Assembly (NCBI GenBank): GCA_963754125.1
Contig: CAVWEX010000010.1
Coordinates: forward strand, 54,883-118,882
Reading direction: 5' to 3'
Length of the DNA: 64,000 bases
Source of the DNA: RPQJ01 sp963754125
Lineage (GTDB): Bacteria > Pseudomonadota > Gammaproteobacteria > Steroidobacterales > Steroidobacteraceae
Positions 8,633 to 18,843 of the stretch are shown here, piece by piece. The notes below the pieces were generated by a model. That model had not been told where the DNA came from and searched no databases. It saw nothing but the letters and a program-made list of their open reading frames with translations. Position numbers and translations under genes: made by a program. How positions within the stretch are numbered: the stretch's first letter is position 1; each line of letters begins with the position of its first letter.

Positions 8633-10517
8633 TCAGGGTCCGGCGGCTCGGCGCAGCGGCGCCGCCGCAGCCGCACCCTCATCTTCGTCCACTGCCTCGC
8701 CGAGGAACCCGCCGCTCTGGTGCGCCCAGAGCCGCGCGTACAGGCCGCCCTGGGCCAGCAGCGAGGTGTGGTCGCCTTCCTCCACGATGTGGCCCCGGTC
8801 CATCACGATCAGCCGGTCCATGGCCGCGATCGTCGAGAGTCGGTGCGCGATGGCAACCACCGTCTTCCCCTCCATCAGGCGGTAGAGGCTTTGCTGGATC
8901 GCGGCCTCCACCTCGCTGTCGAGCGCGCTCGTGGCCTCGTCGAGCAGCAGGATCGGCGCGTCCTTCAGCATCACGCGCGCGATCGCAACGCGCTGGCGCT
9001 GCCCGCCGGAGAGCTTCACGCCGCGCTCGCCCACGTGCGCGTCGTAGCCCTGGCGACCCTTCAGGTCCGACAGGCCGGTGATGAACTCGTGCGCCTCGGC
9101 GCGCCGGGCAGCCGCTACCATCTGCTCGTCGGTGGAGTCGGGGCGCCCGTAGACGATGTTGTCGCGCACCGAGCGGTGCAGCAACGAGGTGTCCTGCGTC
9201 ACCATGCCCACCTGCGCCCGCAGGCTGGTCTGCGTCACGCCGGCAATGTCCTGGCCGTCGATCAGGATCCGTCCACCCTCGACGTCGTAGAAGCGCAGCA
9301 GCAGGTTGACGATGGTGCTCTTGCCGGCGCCCGACCGGCCGACGAGCCCGATCTTCTCGCCGGGCCGGATGGTCAGCGAGAAATCCTCGATCACGCTGCG
9401 CTCGCCGCCGTAGGCGAAGCGGACGTGCTCGAAGCGGATCTCGCCACGGGGCACCTCGAGCGCGACGGCGCCCGTCCGGTCCACCACGGCATGGCGGCGC
9501 GCCAGCGTGTTGATGCCGTCCTGGACCGTGCCGACGTGCTCGAACAGCGACGCCAGCTCCCACATGATCCAGTGCGAGATGCCGTTCAGGCGCAGTGCCA
9601 TGGCGGTGGCGGCGGCCACCGCGCCGACGCTGAGCTGGCCCTGCGTCCACAGCCACAGCGCGGCGCCGGCGGTGCTCGCGAGCAGCGCCATGCTGAGCAG
9701 GTGGTTCGTGATCTCGAAACCGCTCACGAGCCGCATCTGCGCATACGCCGTCTGCATGAACTCCTGCATGGCGGAGCGCGCATAGCCCGCCTCGCGGTTG
9801 GCGTGCGAGAAGAGCTTCACCGTGGCGATGTTGGTGTAGGCGTCGGTGACCCGCCCGGTCATCAGCGAGCGGGCGTCCGCCTGCGCCGCCGCCACCTTGC
9901 CGAGCCGCGGGACGAAGAACACCAGCGCCGTGGCATACAGCGCGAGCCAGCCGAGGAAGGGCAGCAGCAGCCACGCGTCGAAGCTGCCCACCACCGCCAC
10001 CATGGTCACGAAGTAGATCGTGATGAAGACCATGATGTCGGCCACGGTGAGCCAGGTGTCGCGCACCGCGAGCGCGGTCTGCATCACCTTGGTGGCGATG
10101 CGCCCGGCGAACTCGTCCTGGTAGAAGCCCATGCTCTGCTGGAGCAGCAGGCGGTGGAAGTTCCAGCGCAGCCGCATCGGGAAATTGGCGGCGAGCGCCT
10201 GGTGCTTCAGCATCGTCTGCAGGGCGACCACCAGCGGGCTCAGCGGCCAGGATCGCGGCGAGCAGCAACAGGCTGCCGCGCTGCTCGGTCCACAGGCGCG
10301 CGGGCTCCACGGCCGCGAGCCAGTCCACCACGCGCCCGAGCATCGCGAACAGCAGCGCCTCGAACGCACCGATCACGGCGGTGCAGAGCGTCATCCCGAG
10401 GAGGTAGGGGCGCAGCCCATCCGAGCAGGTCCAGAGGAACGCGAAGAAGTTCTTCGGCGGCGCCTCGGGCGCGGTCTCCGGATAAGGCGTGACGCGATTT
10501 TCGAACCAGCGGAACAA
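8633..10517 (-). CDS. ABC exporter, fused membrane and ATPase domains (frameshift near 10245)
   Basis: Repaired length is about 627 residues. The start is TTG at 10517 behind GAGGAGG. The membrane domain spans about 30-345 with six predicted helices. The ATPase domain carries Walker A GRSGAGKS, Q-loop MVTQDTSLLHRS, signature LSGGQRQRVAIAR, Walker B ILLLDEATSALD and H-loop AIAHRLST. After LLLLAAIL the frame jumps, and it resumes at LSPLVVALQ. This is consistent with one extra base near 10240-10250. The protein resembles half-size type I lipid or multidrug exporters; the substrate is unknown. Confidence 0.9.
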
Positions 10518-10791
10518 GCGAGCCTCCTCGAACGCGACGACGGATCGTGATTTGCCGCAGGCGCCGGCGGACGGATGGGGATCGGGATTGGGAGGTTATC
10601 TCAGCCGGCGGGTTCGGCGCGGGAGCGATGGCGCGCGCCCGTCACGAGGCTCGCTACAGTGCTCGCGGCAAGGGGGGCGAATAAATCAGGAAAACTTGAG
10701 TATCAGCCTGCTGAGCCTCAGATGGTTGTCCGAGTATGTCGATTTGATGAACATCCGCGGCGCTGGACCTCCGGCGGATTCCGCTCCCCTC
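10518..10791. other. Intergenic region between ABC transporter start and phasin terminator
   Basis: No gene supported. It must contain the promoter of the minus-strand ABC gene. It carries a short perfect palindrome, CTGAGCCTCAG, and is otherwise unremarkable. The short frames here lack coding character. Confidence 0.5.
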
Positions 10792-10819
10792 AAAAAAAAG
10801 CGCCCTCCGGGGAGGGCGC
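10792..10819 (-). terminator. Rho-independent terminator of the phasin gene
   Basis: On the minus strand a GC-only stem (GCGCCCTCC paired with GGAGGGCGC, two-base loop, 10800-10819) is followed by eight T residues. It lies 53 bp after the phasin stop and is a textbook intrinsic terminator. Confidence 0.92.
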
Positions 10820-10871
10820 AATCAGGGGGAGATCATGGGCAGGCGCCGGCAAAGGCCGGCGCCGTCGAGCG

Positions 10872-11423
10872 TCAGGCCGCGACCTTCCGCGTACGGGCGG
10901 TCGTCTTGCGGACGGCGGTCTTGCGGACGGGACGCTTGGCCTTGCGGGTCGTCCTGGGAGCCGGCGCGGCTTCCTCGTCCGATTCGACGACCTTGGCGTA
11001 GGCCTGGCTCGCAACCTTGGCGACGTCGCGGCCGGCATGCTTGAAGATGGCCACCGCCCGGGTCGCCTCGTCGACGATGCGGTCACGGGTCGCCCGGAGA
11101 GCCTCGGCCTGCTCCTGCAACAGGTCGACGACGTTGTCGGCGCGGGCAGCGCGCTCGAGGCGAACGGCCGCGTCGGTCAGGGCGGAGGTGACGATCTCCG
11201 ACTGCAGTTCGATCAGGCCCTGCAGGGCGGTCTGGGAGATGGCCGTGAGCTTCACGCCGGAGCGCGCAATCACGCGCACGGGCTGCTTGAGCGACTTGAT
11301 GCCCTCGGCGGAGGTCACGGCGGCCTCGCGTACGGTCTCGACGGGGTCGTCGCGGAACTTCTGGGCCTGCCCGGCAAGGGCCTGCGTCTGCTCGGACACG
11401 AATTCCTGGATCTGGTTGAACAT
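10872..11423 (-). CDS. Phasin family protein (granule-associated)
   Basis: 183 residues. Phasins coat polyhydroxyalkanoate granules. The phasin fold covers about 1-130, an amphipathic helical stretch with LKQPVRVIARSGVKLT and IELQSEIVTSALTDAA. A basic Lys/Arg/Ala/Pro tail (KAKRPVRKTAVRKTTARTR) follows, reminiscent of PhaF/PhaI-type DNA-binding tails. ATG 11423 is chosen because MFNQIQEFVSEQ is the usual phasin start and AGGAGC precedes it. A PhaR-like box lies 35-49 bp upstream and a strong terminator follows. A paralogue is at 54291-54904. Confidence 0.88.
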   Translation of the reverse strand: MFNQIQEFVSEQTQALAGQAQKFRDDPVETVREAAVTSAEGIKSLKQPVRVIARSGVKLTAISQTALQGLIELQSEIVTSALTDAAVRLERAARADNVVDLLQEQAEALRATRDRIVDEATRAVAIFKHAGRDVAKVASQAYAKVVESDEEAAPAPRTTRKAKRPVRKTAVRKTTARTRKVAA

Positions 11424-11457
11424 GGCGGCTCCTGGGATCTTGTTGCGTTGCAGCATT

Positions 11458-11472
11458 TGCTGCAGTGCAGCA
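11458..11472. promoter_or_regulatory. Palindrome upstream of the phasin gene, possible PhaR operator
   Basis: TGCTGCA-G-TGCAGCA is a perfect inverted repeat with 7-bp arms. It contains CTGC-N3-GCAG, the reported binding pattern of the PHB-responsive repressor PhaR of Paracoccus. It lies where a repressor would block the phasin promoter. No phaR gene is in the window. Confidence 0.5.
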
Positions 11473-11575
11473 TACACCCGGCAGGCTGCGCGTCAAGTAA
11501 GTAATGGACACGGTCCTCCCGGAGACTGCCGTCAACGGGTCCGCGAGCCATTCCCGGCCCTTACAATGGCCGCCC

Positions 11576-12537
11576 ATGCCACCCGCCTCCCTTGCCGTCG
11601 ATTTCTGCGGTCTGCGCCTCGCCTCGCCGATCGTGCTGCTGTCGGGCTGCGTCGGCTTCGGCGAGGAGTACACCCGGGTCGAGGGCTTCTCGAACACGCG
11701 ACGTCGGCGCCATCGTGCTCAAGGGCACGACGCGCGAGCCGCGCCTCGGCAACCCGCCACACCGCGTCTATGAGACGGCGCATGGGCATGCTCAACGCCA
11801 TCGGCCTGCAGAACCCGGGCGTGGACAAGGTGGTGGACGAGATCCTGCCGTCGCTCGACTTCTCCGAAACGCGCTTCATCGCCAACGTATGCGGCTCGAC
11901 CATCGACGACTACGTCGAGACCACGCGCCGTTTCGAGGACTCGCCCATCGACGCGATCGAGATCAACATTTCCTGCCCGAACATCAAGGAAGGCGGCGTG
12001 CAGTTCGGCAACGTGCCGGAGATGTCGGCGCGCGTCGTCGCCGCCTGCCGCGCGGTCACTCGAAAGCCGCTGATCACCAAGCTCTCGCCCAACCAGACCG
12101 ACATCAAGGAAAACGCGCGCCGCTGCATCGAGGCGGGCAGCGACGCGCTCGCGGTCATCAACACGATCATGGGCATGGCGATCGACGTGAAGACGCGCAA
12201 GCCCGTGATCGGCAACGTGCAGGGCGGGCTGTCGGGCCCAGCGATCAAGCCGATCGCACTGCTCAAGGTGATGCAGGTGGCCGAGGTCGCGCGCCCGCTC
12301 GGCGTGCCGATCATCGGCCAGGGCGGCATCCAGACAGCGCAGGATGCGCTCGAGTTCATCATCGCCGGCGCCACGACCGTGGGCGTCGGTACCTCGCTGT
12401 TCTACGACCCGCTGGTGTGCCGGAAGATCAACGCCGGCATCGCGGAATATCTCGCGGCGAACGGCATGGGTTCGGTGCACGAGCTCGTCGGATCGCTCGA
12501 CGCGCCCCGAAAGACGCTCGCGGCCTGCGCCTGCTAG
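11576..12537 (+). CDS. pyrD: Dihydroorotate dehydrogenase, class 1B type (two frameshifts)
   Basis: Repaired length about 319 residues. A flavin TIM-barrel enzyme of pyrimidine synthesis. It begins VDFCGLRLASPIVLLSGC. After GFSNT the frame shifts near 11703 to DVGAIVLKGTT, then shifts again near 11776 from YETA to MGMLNAIGLQNPGVD. The remainder is intact: INISCPNIKEGG, ITKLSPNQTDI, NTIMGMAID, GGLSGPAIKPIAL, GVPIIGQGGI. Both breaks are explained by one extra base each. No pyrK electron-transfer subunit is adjacent. Since the enzyme is normally essential and the rest is perfect, sequence error is far likelier than decay. Confidence 0.88.
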
Positions 12538-12555
12538 CGATACGAGAGTTCCCCA

Positions 12556-13668
12556 ATGAAGCTCAAGCGTGTGATCGCGTGGACCGTGCTCGCGATACCC
12601 CTGGCGGCGGTGCTGGCCCTGTTCGTGGGCTACTGGCTTTCCGACAACGACTGCGGCGATCCGGCCGCGACGCCGCCGAGCCGCCCGATGCAGGCGATCG
12701 TTCGCTGCGACTACGGCACGGCCGACGTGCTGCGGCTCGAACAGGTCGAGACGCCGGTGCCGGGCGACGAGGAGATCCTCGTGAAGGTCCACGCGGCCGC
12801 CATCAATCCCCTCGACTGGCACGAGATGCGCGGCACGCCGTACCTGATGCGCCTGGGGAGCGGGCTGCGCAAGCCGAAGGACATCCGGCTCGGCGTGGAC
12901 TTCGCGGGCACGGTCGAGTCGGTTGGCAGCAACGTGACGCGTTTCAAGCCGGGCGACGAGGTGTTCGGCGGGAGATCCGGCGCCCTCGCCGAGTACCTGG
13001 TCGTGCGGCAGGACCGCGCGGTCGCGCTCAAGCCGCCGAACGTGAGCTTCGAGCAGGCGGCCACGGCCGGGATCGCCGCGGTCACCGCGCTGCAGGCCCT
13101 GCGCGACAGCGGCCGGCTGCAGTCGGGCGAGAAGGTGCTGATCAACGGCGCGTCGGGCGGCGTGGGCACCTTCGCCGTGCAGATTGCGAAGTCCCTGGGC
13201 GCGGAGGTCACCGGCGTCAGCAGCACGCGCAATCTCGAGCTGGTTCGCTCGCTCGGCGCGGATCACGTCATCGACTACACCCGTGAGGATTATGCGGCGG
13301 GTGACCGGCTGTACGACGTGATCCTCGACAACGTCGGCAACCGCGCGCTGTCCGATAACCGGCGGGTGCTCACGCCGACCGGACGCTACGTGCTGGTCGG
13401 CGGCGGCGGGCCCGATGCCGGCAACTGGATCGGTCCCATGCTGAAGCCGCTGCAGGCCGTCCTGATCTCTCCATTCGTGAGCCAGGACATGGGGATGTTC
13501 CTCGCGACCTTCACGAACGCGGACATGCAGCGCCTCGCGGAGCTGATGCAATCGGGGGCCGTCACACCGGTGATCGACCGACGCTACCCGCTGAGCGAGA
13601 CCGCCGAGGCGATCCGCTACCTCGAGCAGGGCCGCGCGCGCGGCAAGGTCGTCATCACGATCGAGTGA
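12556..13668 (+). CDS. Membrane-anchored zinc-independent MDR oxidoreductase (quinone reductase-like)
   Basis: 370 residues. An unusual N-terminal hydrophobic anchor (VIAWTVLAIPLAAVLALFVGYW) precedes a complete medium-chain dehydrogenase/reductase fold. AAINPLDWHEMRG, LGVDFAGTVESVG and the NAD(P)H motif LINGASGGVGTFAVQIAK are present. The catalytic-zinc ligands are absent, as in quinone oxidoreductases and synaptic VAT-1-like proteins. It begins 18 bp after pyrD and may be cotranscribed. The anchor suggests action at the membrane, perhaps on quinones; that is inference. Confidence 0.87.
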   Translation: MKLKRVIAWTVLAIPLAAVLALFVGYWLSDNDCGDPAATPPSRPMQAIVRCDYGTADVLRLEQVETPVPGDEEILVKVHAAAINPLDWHEMRGTPYLMRLGSGLRKPKDIRLGVDFAGTVESVGSNVTRFKPGDEVFGGRSGALAEYLVVRQDRAVALKPPNVSFEQAATAGIAAVTALQALRDSGRLQSGEKVLINGASGGVGTFAVQIAKSLGAEVTGVSSTRNLELVRSLGADHVIDYTREDYAAGDRLYDVILDNVGNRALSDNRRVLTPTGRYVLVGGGGPDAGNWIGPMLKPLQAVLISPFVSQDMGMFLATFTNADMQRLAELMQSGAVTPVIDRRYPLSETAEAIRYLEQGRARGKVVITIE

Positions 13669-13684
13669 GCCCGGGAGCGCGTCG

Positions 13685-15068
<1,384 letters not shown>

Positions 15069-15091
<23 letters not shown>

Positions 15092-16175
15092 TGTTCTCGA
15101 ACGGGATCAGGAGGGTGAATACGGTCCGTCCGGGACGGCTGTCGAACTCGATCAGGCCGTCGTGGCGGCCGATGAGGTCCTGCGCAACGGCGAGGCCGAG
15201 CCCGGTGCCACCCTGGCGCCCGGTGACCAGCGGGTAGAAGACGGTGTCCTTGAGTTCCGCGGGAACGCCCGGACCGTCGTCCTCGACCTGGATGCTCGCG
15301 ACCACGCGGTAGCGGCGGCTGCCGATGCTCGCGTTGGTAAGCGCCCGCGTGCGCAGCACGATGCGTCCGCGGCCGCTCACGGCCTGGATGGCGTTGCGCC
15401 CGAGGTTCAGCAGCGCCTGGATGATCTGGTTCCGGTCGAGCCGCAGGCGCGGCAGGCTCGGGTCGTAGTCGCGCTCGATCACGACGCCGTTCGGCGCCTC
15501 GGCCGCGAGCAGGTGCCCGACGTGCTGCACCAGCTCGTGGATGTTCACCGGCTCCTTGCGCGGCGGCTGGCCCGGACCGAGCAGCGCATCCACCAGCGCG
15601 GCGAGTCGATCGGCCTCGGCGATGATCACGGTGGTGTACTCGTGCAGTGCCGGGTCCTTGAGCTGCCGCTCGAGCAGCTGGGCCGCGCCGCGCAGGCCGC
15701 CGAGCGGATTCTTGATCTCGTGCGCGAGCTGCCGGACCATCGCGCGGCTGCCCCCGAGCTGTGTCAGCAGCGCGTTCTCGCGCAGGATGCGCTGGTGCTG
15801 CGTGACGTCGGCGATCTCCACGATCGCGCCTCCCGGATGGCCCGGCGCGTCGTAGGGCGTGACGGTGAGGTCCACGAAGCGCGGCGGCGCGGCCGGACCC
15901 GTCTCGAACTGCAGCTCGCGCCGGGAATACTGCGCGCCCGCCGCACGGGCCCGTTCGATGACGCCCTCGAGCTCCGCATTGCCCCTGAGCAGCTCGCGGA
16001 TGCCCCTCCCGACGGCCTGGTTGCGGCTCTGCTCGAGGAGGTCCTCGGCGGGCTCGTTCAGGTGCAGCACCACGCCGGCCGCATCCAGCCAGATGACGCA
16101 AGTGGCGAGACCGTCGAGCAGCGGCCCGAGCTCGGCGCCGGTCGGGCGGAAGGCGGTGCGGGGATCAGCCGCCAC
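15069..16175 (-). CDS. glnL: Nitrogen sensor histidine kinase NtrB
   Basis: 368 residues, soluble. A PAS domain (about 15-125) is followed by the H-box LAHEIKNPLGG with phospho-acceptor His152. The ATPase region has NLGRNAIQAV (N box), EDDGPGVP (G1) and GTGLGLAVAQ (G2). It phosphorylates or dephosphorylates NtrC under PII control. glnL precedes glnG in one transcript, 39 bp after the DUF4124 gene. Confidence 0.96.
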
Positions 16176-16214
16176 GTCACGCCACCCCGTGACGCCGCGG
16201 CGCTGGCCGGACGA

Positions 16215-16823
16215 CTATTTCGGAGTATTGGGCCGGGGTGCGGGCGCCGGGGCGGGGCGGGGGCGCAGGTTGGGCCCGACCGCGGCGGGCTGGTTGACCG
16301 TCGGCTGCCGGATGTGGAACGCGCGCGGCTCGCTGCGAAACAGCTCGGTGTTCCCCTCGTCCAGGATGACCGCGGTCAGGGAGTGCGCCCCACGCGGTAC
16401 GCCGGTCAGTGTGTGCTCGAGTGCATCGGTCGCACCCTCGACCGGCTGGCCGTCGATGAAGAGGATCAGGCGGTGTCCCGACGCGAGGTCGGGCTCCATC
16501 CGCATACGGACGTTCACTGCCGCATCGGTGCCGAAGAACGTCGCATCCTGCTCGGGTTCCCAGATCTCCAGCGAGCGGTATTGCACCGCTGGCGGCCGCT
16601 CCTGCCGCGAGCCCGGCGTTGCGGCGGCCGCCGACGGCGCGGCTGCGGGCGCCGGGGTGCTCGTCGTCGCGAGTTCCATCCGCCGCGCACCCGGAACGGG
16701 CCGGTCCGAGAAGTGGGTGACGCCGTTCGCGTCGGTCCACGTCCACAGCTCGCGATTCGAATTCTGCGCCTGGCTCGACAGGGCGCAGAGGAGTCCGGCC
16801 AGCACCAGTACGCGTGTCTTCAT
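16215..16823 (-). CDS. DUF4124-containing periplasmic protein
   Basis: 202 residues with a signal peptide (VLVLAGLLCALSSQAQ). The DUF4124 motif LWTWTDANGVTHFSDRPVPG follows directly, then a Pro/Ala linker. The C-terminal region (about 85-185) contains RMEPDLASGHRLILFIDGQ and looks like a beta-sandwich. The function is unknown. It lies between glnA and glnL on the same strand, a position where DUF4124 genes recur in gammaproteobacteria. Confidence 0.8.
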   Translation of the reverse strand: MKTRVLVLAGLLCALSSQAQNSNRELWTWTDANGVTHFSDRPVPGARRMELATTSTPAPAAAPSAAAATPGSRQERPPAVQYRSLEIWEPEQDATFFGTDAAVNVRMRMEPDLASGHRLILFIDGQPVEGATDALEHTLTGVPRGAHSLTAVILDEGNTELFRSEPRAFHIRQPTVNQPAAVGPNLRPRPAPAPAPRPNTPK

Positions 16824-16910
16824 GGGGTCGGAGCATAGCCCTGGGGTCGCCGGCTGACAAAGTCACGCTCCAGATTCCGCGAAATGCGTCATGGGTTGCG
16901 GGGTGGCGAA

Positions 16911-16962
16911 GCCGGGCGGCCGCAGGGGACCGCCCGGCACCGGAGCCCGCCCCTCGGGGCGG
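16911..16962 (-). terminator. Tandem hairpins after glnA
   Basis: Two strong stems follow the glnA stop on the minus strand: CCGCCCC/GGGGCGG (16947-16962, 2-base loop) and GCCGGGCGG/CCGCCCGGC (16911-16938, 10-base loop). There is no T-run, so this is a probable attenuator or Rho-assisted end that separates abundant glnA message from the DUF4124-glnL-glnG message. Confidence 0.55.
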
Positions 16963-16964
16963 CC

Positions 16965-18377
16965 TCAGACGCTGTAGTAGAGCTCGAGCTCGGCCGGGTG
17001 CGTCGACATGCGCAGTCGCGTGACCTCCTGCATCTTGAGCCCAATGTAGGCGTCGATCACGTCGTCGGTGAACACGCCGCCCTCCTTGAGGAACGCACGA
17101 TCCTTGTCGAGCGCGTCGAGCGCCATGTCGAGCGAGTGGCAGACGGTCGGGATGTTCTTCGCCTCCTCCGGCTCGAGGTCGTAGAGATCCTTGTCCGCCG
17201 GGTCGCCCGGGTGGATCTTGTTCCGGACGCCGTCGAGGCCCGCCATCAGCATTGCCGCGAAGCACAGGTAGGGATTCGCCGTGGAGTCGGGGAAACGCAC
17301 CTCGATGCGGCGGCCCTTCGGGTTGATCACGTGCGGGATGCGGATCGAGGCGGAGCGATTGCGCGCGGAGTACGCGAGCATCACCGGCGCCTCGAAGCCG
17401 GGCACCAGCCGCTTGTAGCTGTTGGTGCTGGCGTTCGAGATCGCGTTCAGCGCCTTGGCGTGCTTGATGATCCCGCCGATGTAGTAGATGGCGATCTCGG
17501 AGAGGCCACCGTACTTGTCGCCGGCGAAGATGTTCTTGCCGTCCTTCGAGAGCGACTGGTTGACGTGCATGCCGTTGCCGTTGTCCCCGACGAGCGGCTT
17601 CGGCATGAAGGTCGCCGACTTGCCGTAGCTCGCCGCGACGTTGTGGATGGCGTACTTGAGGATCTGCACTTCGTCGGCCTTCTTCGTGAGCGTGTTGGCC
17701 GACACGTTGATCTCCGCCTGGCCGCCCGTGGCGACCTCGGAGTGGTGCACCTCGACCTTGAGGCCCATTTCCTCCATCGCCAGGCACATTGCCGTGCGCA
17801 GGTCCTGGTAGGCGTCCACCGGCGGCACGGGGAAGTAACCGCCCTTGACGCCCGGCCGATGGCCGAGGTTGCCGCCGTCCATGCTGCTGCCCGTGTTCCA
17901 CGAGCCCTGCATCGAATCCACTTCGTAGAAGCAGCCGTTCATCGAACTGCCGTGGCGCACGTTGTCGAAGATGAAGAATTCGTTCTCGGGGCCCCAGATC
18001 GAGGCATCGGCGATGCCGGTCGACTTCAGGTAGGCCTCGGCGCGCTTGGCGAGGGAGCGGGGGTCGCGCTCGTAGCCCTGCATGGTCGAGGGCTCGACGA
18101 TGTCGCAGCGCAGGTTGAGCGTGGTCTCCTCGAAGAACGGGTCGAGGATCGCGGTCGTGGGATCCGGCATCAGGATCATGTCCGACTCCTGGATGCCCTT
18201 CCAGCCGGCGATCGATGAGCCGTCGAAGCCCTTGCCGTCCTCGAAGAAAGCGTCGTCCACGACGCGCGTCGGGACGGTTACGTGCTGTTCCTTGCCCTTC
18301 GTGTCCGTGAAGCGGAGGTCCACGAACTTGACTTCCTTTTCCTTGATCATCTTCAGAATGTCGGCAGCGGTCGTCAT
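16965..18377 (-). CDS. glnA: Glutamine synthetase type I
   Basis: 470 residues; makes glutamine from glutamate, ammonia and ATP as a dodecamer. The conserved blocks are intact: KGFDGSSIAGWKGI, ENEFFIFDNVR, VEVHHSEVATGGQAEI, GDNGNGMHVNQSL, NASTNSYKRLVPGFEAP and NRSASIRIP. The adenylylation Tyr399 is present (DKDLYDLEPEE), so it is a GlnE-controlled GSI-beta enzyme. The ATG at 18377 sits behind AAGGAGCT. The frame is open upstream to 19073, but that extension is not part of the protein. Transcription probably starts at the sigma-54 promoter at 18466-18481. Confidence 0.98.
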   Translation of the reverse strand: MTTAADILKMIKEKEVKFVDLRFTDTKGKEQHVTVPTRVVDDAFFEDGKGFDGSSIAGWKGIQESDMILMPDPTTAILDPFFEETTLNLRCDIVEPSTMQGYERDPRSLAKRAEAYLKSTGIADASIWGPENEFFIFDNVRHGSSMNGCFYEVDSMQGSWNTGSSMDGGNLGHRPGVKGGYFPVPPVDAYQDLRTAMCLAMEEMGLKVEVHHSEVATGGQAEINVSANTLTKKADEVQILKYAIHNVAASYGKSATFMPKPLVGDNGNGMHVNQSLSKDGKNIFAGDKYGGLSEIAIYYIGGIIKHAKALNAISNASTNSYKRLVPGFEAPVMLAYSARNRSASIRIPHVINPKGRRIEVRFPDSTANPYLCFAAMLMAGLDGVRNKIHPGDPADKDLYDLEPEEAKNIPTVCHSLDMALDALDKDRAFLKEGGVFTDDVIDAYIGLKMQEVTRLRMSTHPAELELYYSV

Positions 18378-18465
18378 GGGAGCTCCTTGGCTGTGCAGCG
18401 AATGGGGGTGCCCCGGGCCGCTCGCCGCGACGGCCCTGGAGGCGGGTAACCGGGACCCAAGGGAA

Positions 18466-18481
18466 TGCACGTAGTATGCCA
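18466..18481 (-). promoter_or_regulatory. Sigma-54 promoter of glnA
   Basis: On the minus strand the sequence TGGCATACTACGTGCA has GG and GC exactly 10 bp apart, as required for -24/-12 recognition by sigma-54. It lies about 90 bp before the glnA start. An NtrC-like half-site, GGTGCA on the plus strand (18589-18594), is about 110 bp further upstream, but I do not see a full consensus dyad. Confidence 0.72.
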
Positions 18482-18843
18482 GCGCACTGGATTGGCGCAA
18501 CGACGGGGAAATGCGGGGGTCCGCGGGCAGCATGCGCGAGCTGACGCGCCGATTTGGTGCGCGCCATGGCGCTGGGATGGTCGGCGATGGTGCATACGAC
18601 CGCCCGCTCAACAGCCGGGAGCAACGAGCGCGGGTCCTGCGGGCTGGTTCCGCTGCGTGCGCTGAGCGCGGGTTCGGGCTCGACCGACCGGCCGGCGTTC
18701 TCATCGTGCGCGATGGGCGGGCCGTGCTAAATTCGCGTCGGGGTGGATCAGGTCTTGGCGTATCTTCGTCGCGTTCGCTCGCGGCCGGGGACGCCACGAT
18801 GATTTCTGCAAAATTCCCGCGCCCGACGCGGGGGAGAACACCG
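18482..18843. other. Divergent intergenic region between glnA and the DUF3300 gene
   Basis: No gene supported. The left part should contain the NtrC enhancer for glnA, with possible half-sites near 18555-18595. The right part must contain the DUF3300 promoter. CTAAATTC at 18727-18734 is the most AT-rich candidate for a -10 region. Confidence 0.4.

Noticed and set aside
11576..11800. Programmed frameshifting in pyrD
   Set aside because: There are two shifts 70 bp apart without slippery heptamers or downstream structure, and the same type of break occurs in many unrelated genes, so insertion errors are simpler.
18555..18572. GCGCCATGGCGC as a full NtrC dyad
   Set aside because: The arm spacing (12 bp) does not fit the 17-bp NtrC consensus; only scattered half-sites are supportable.
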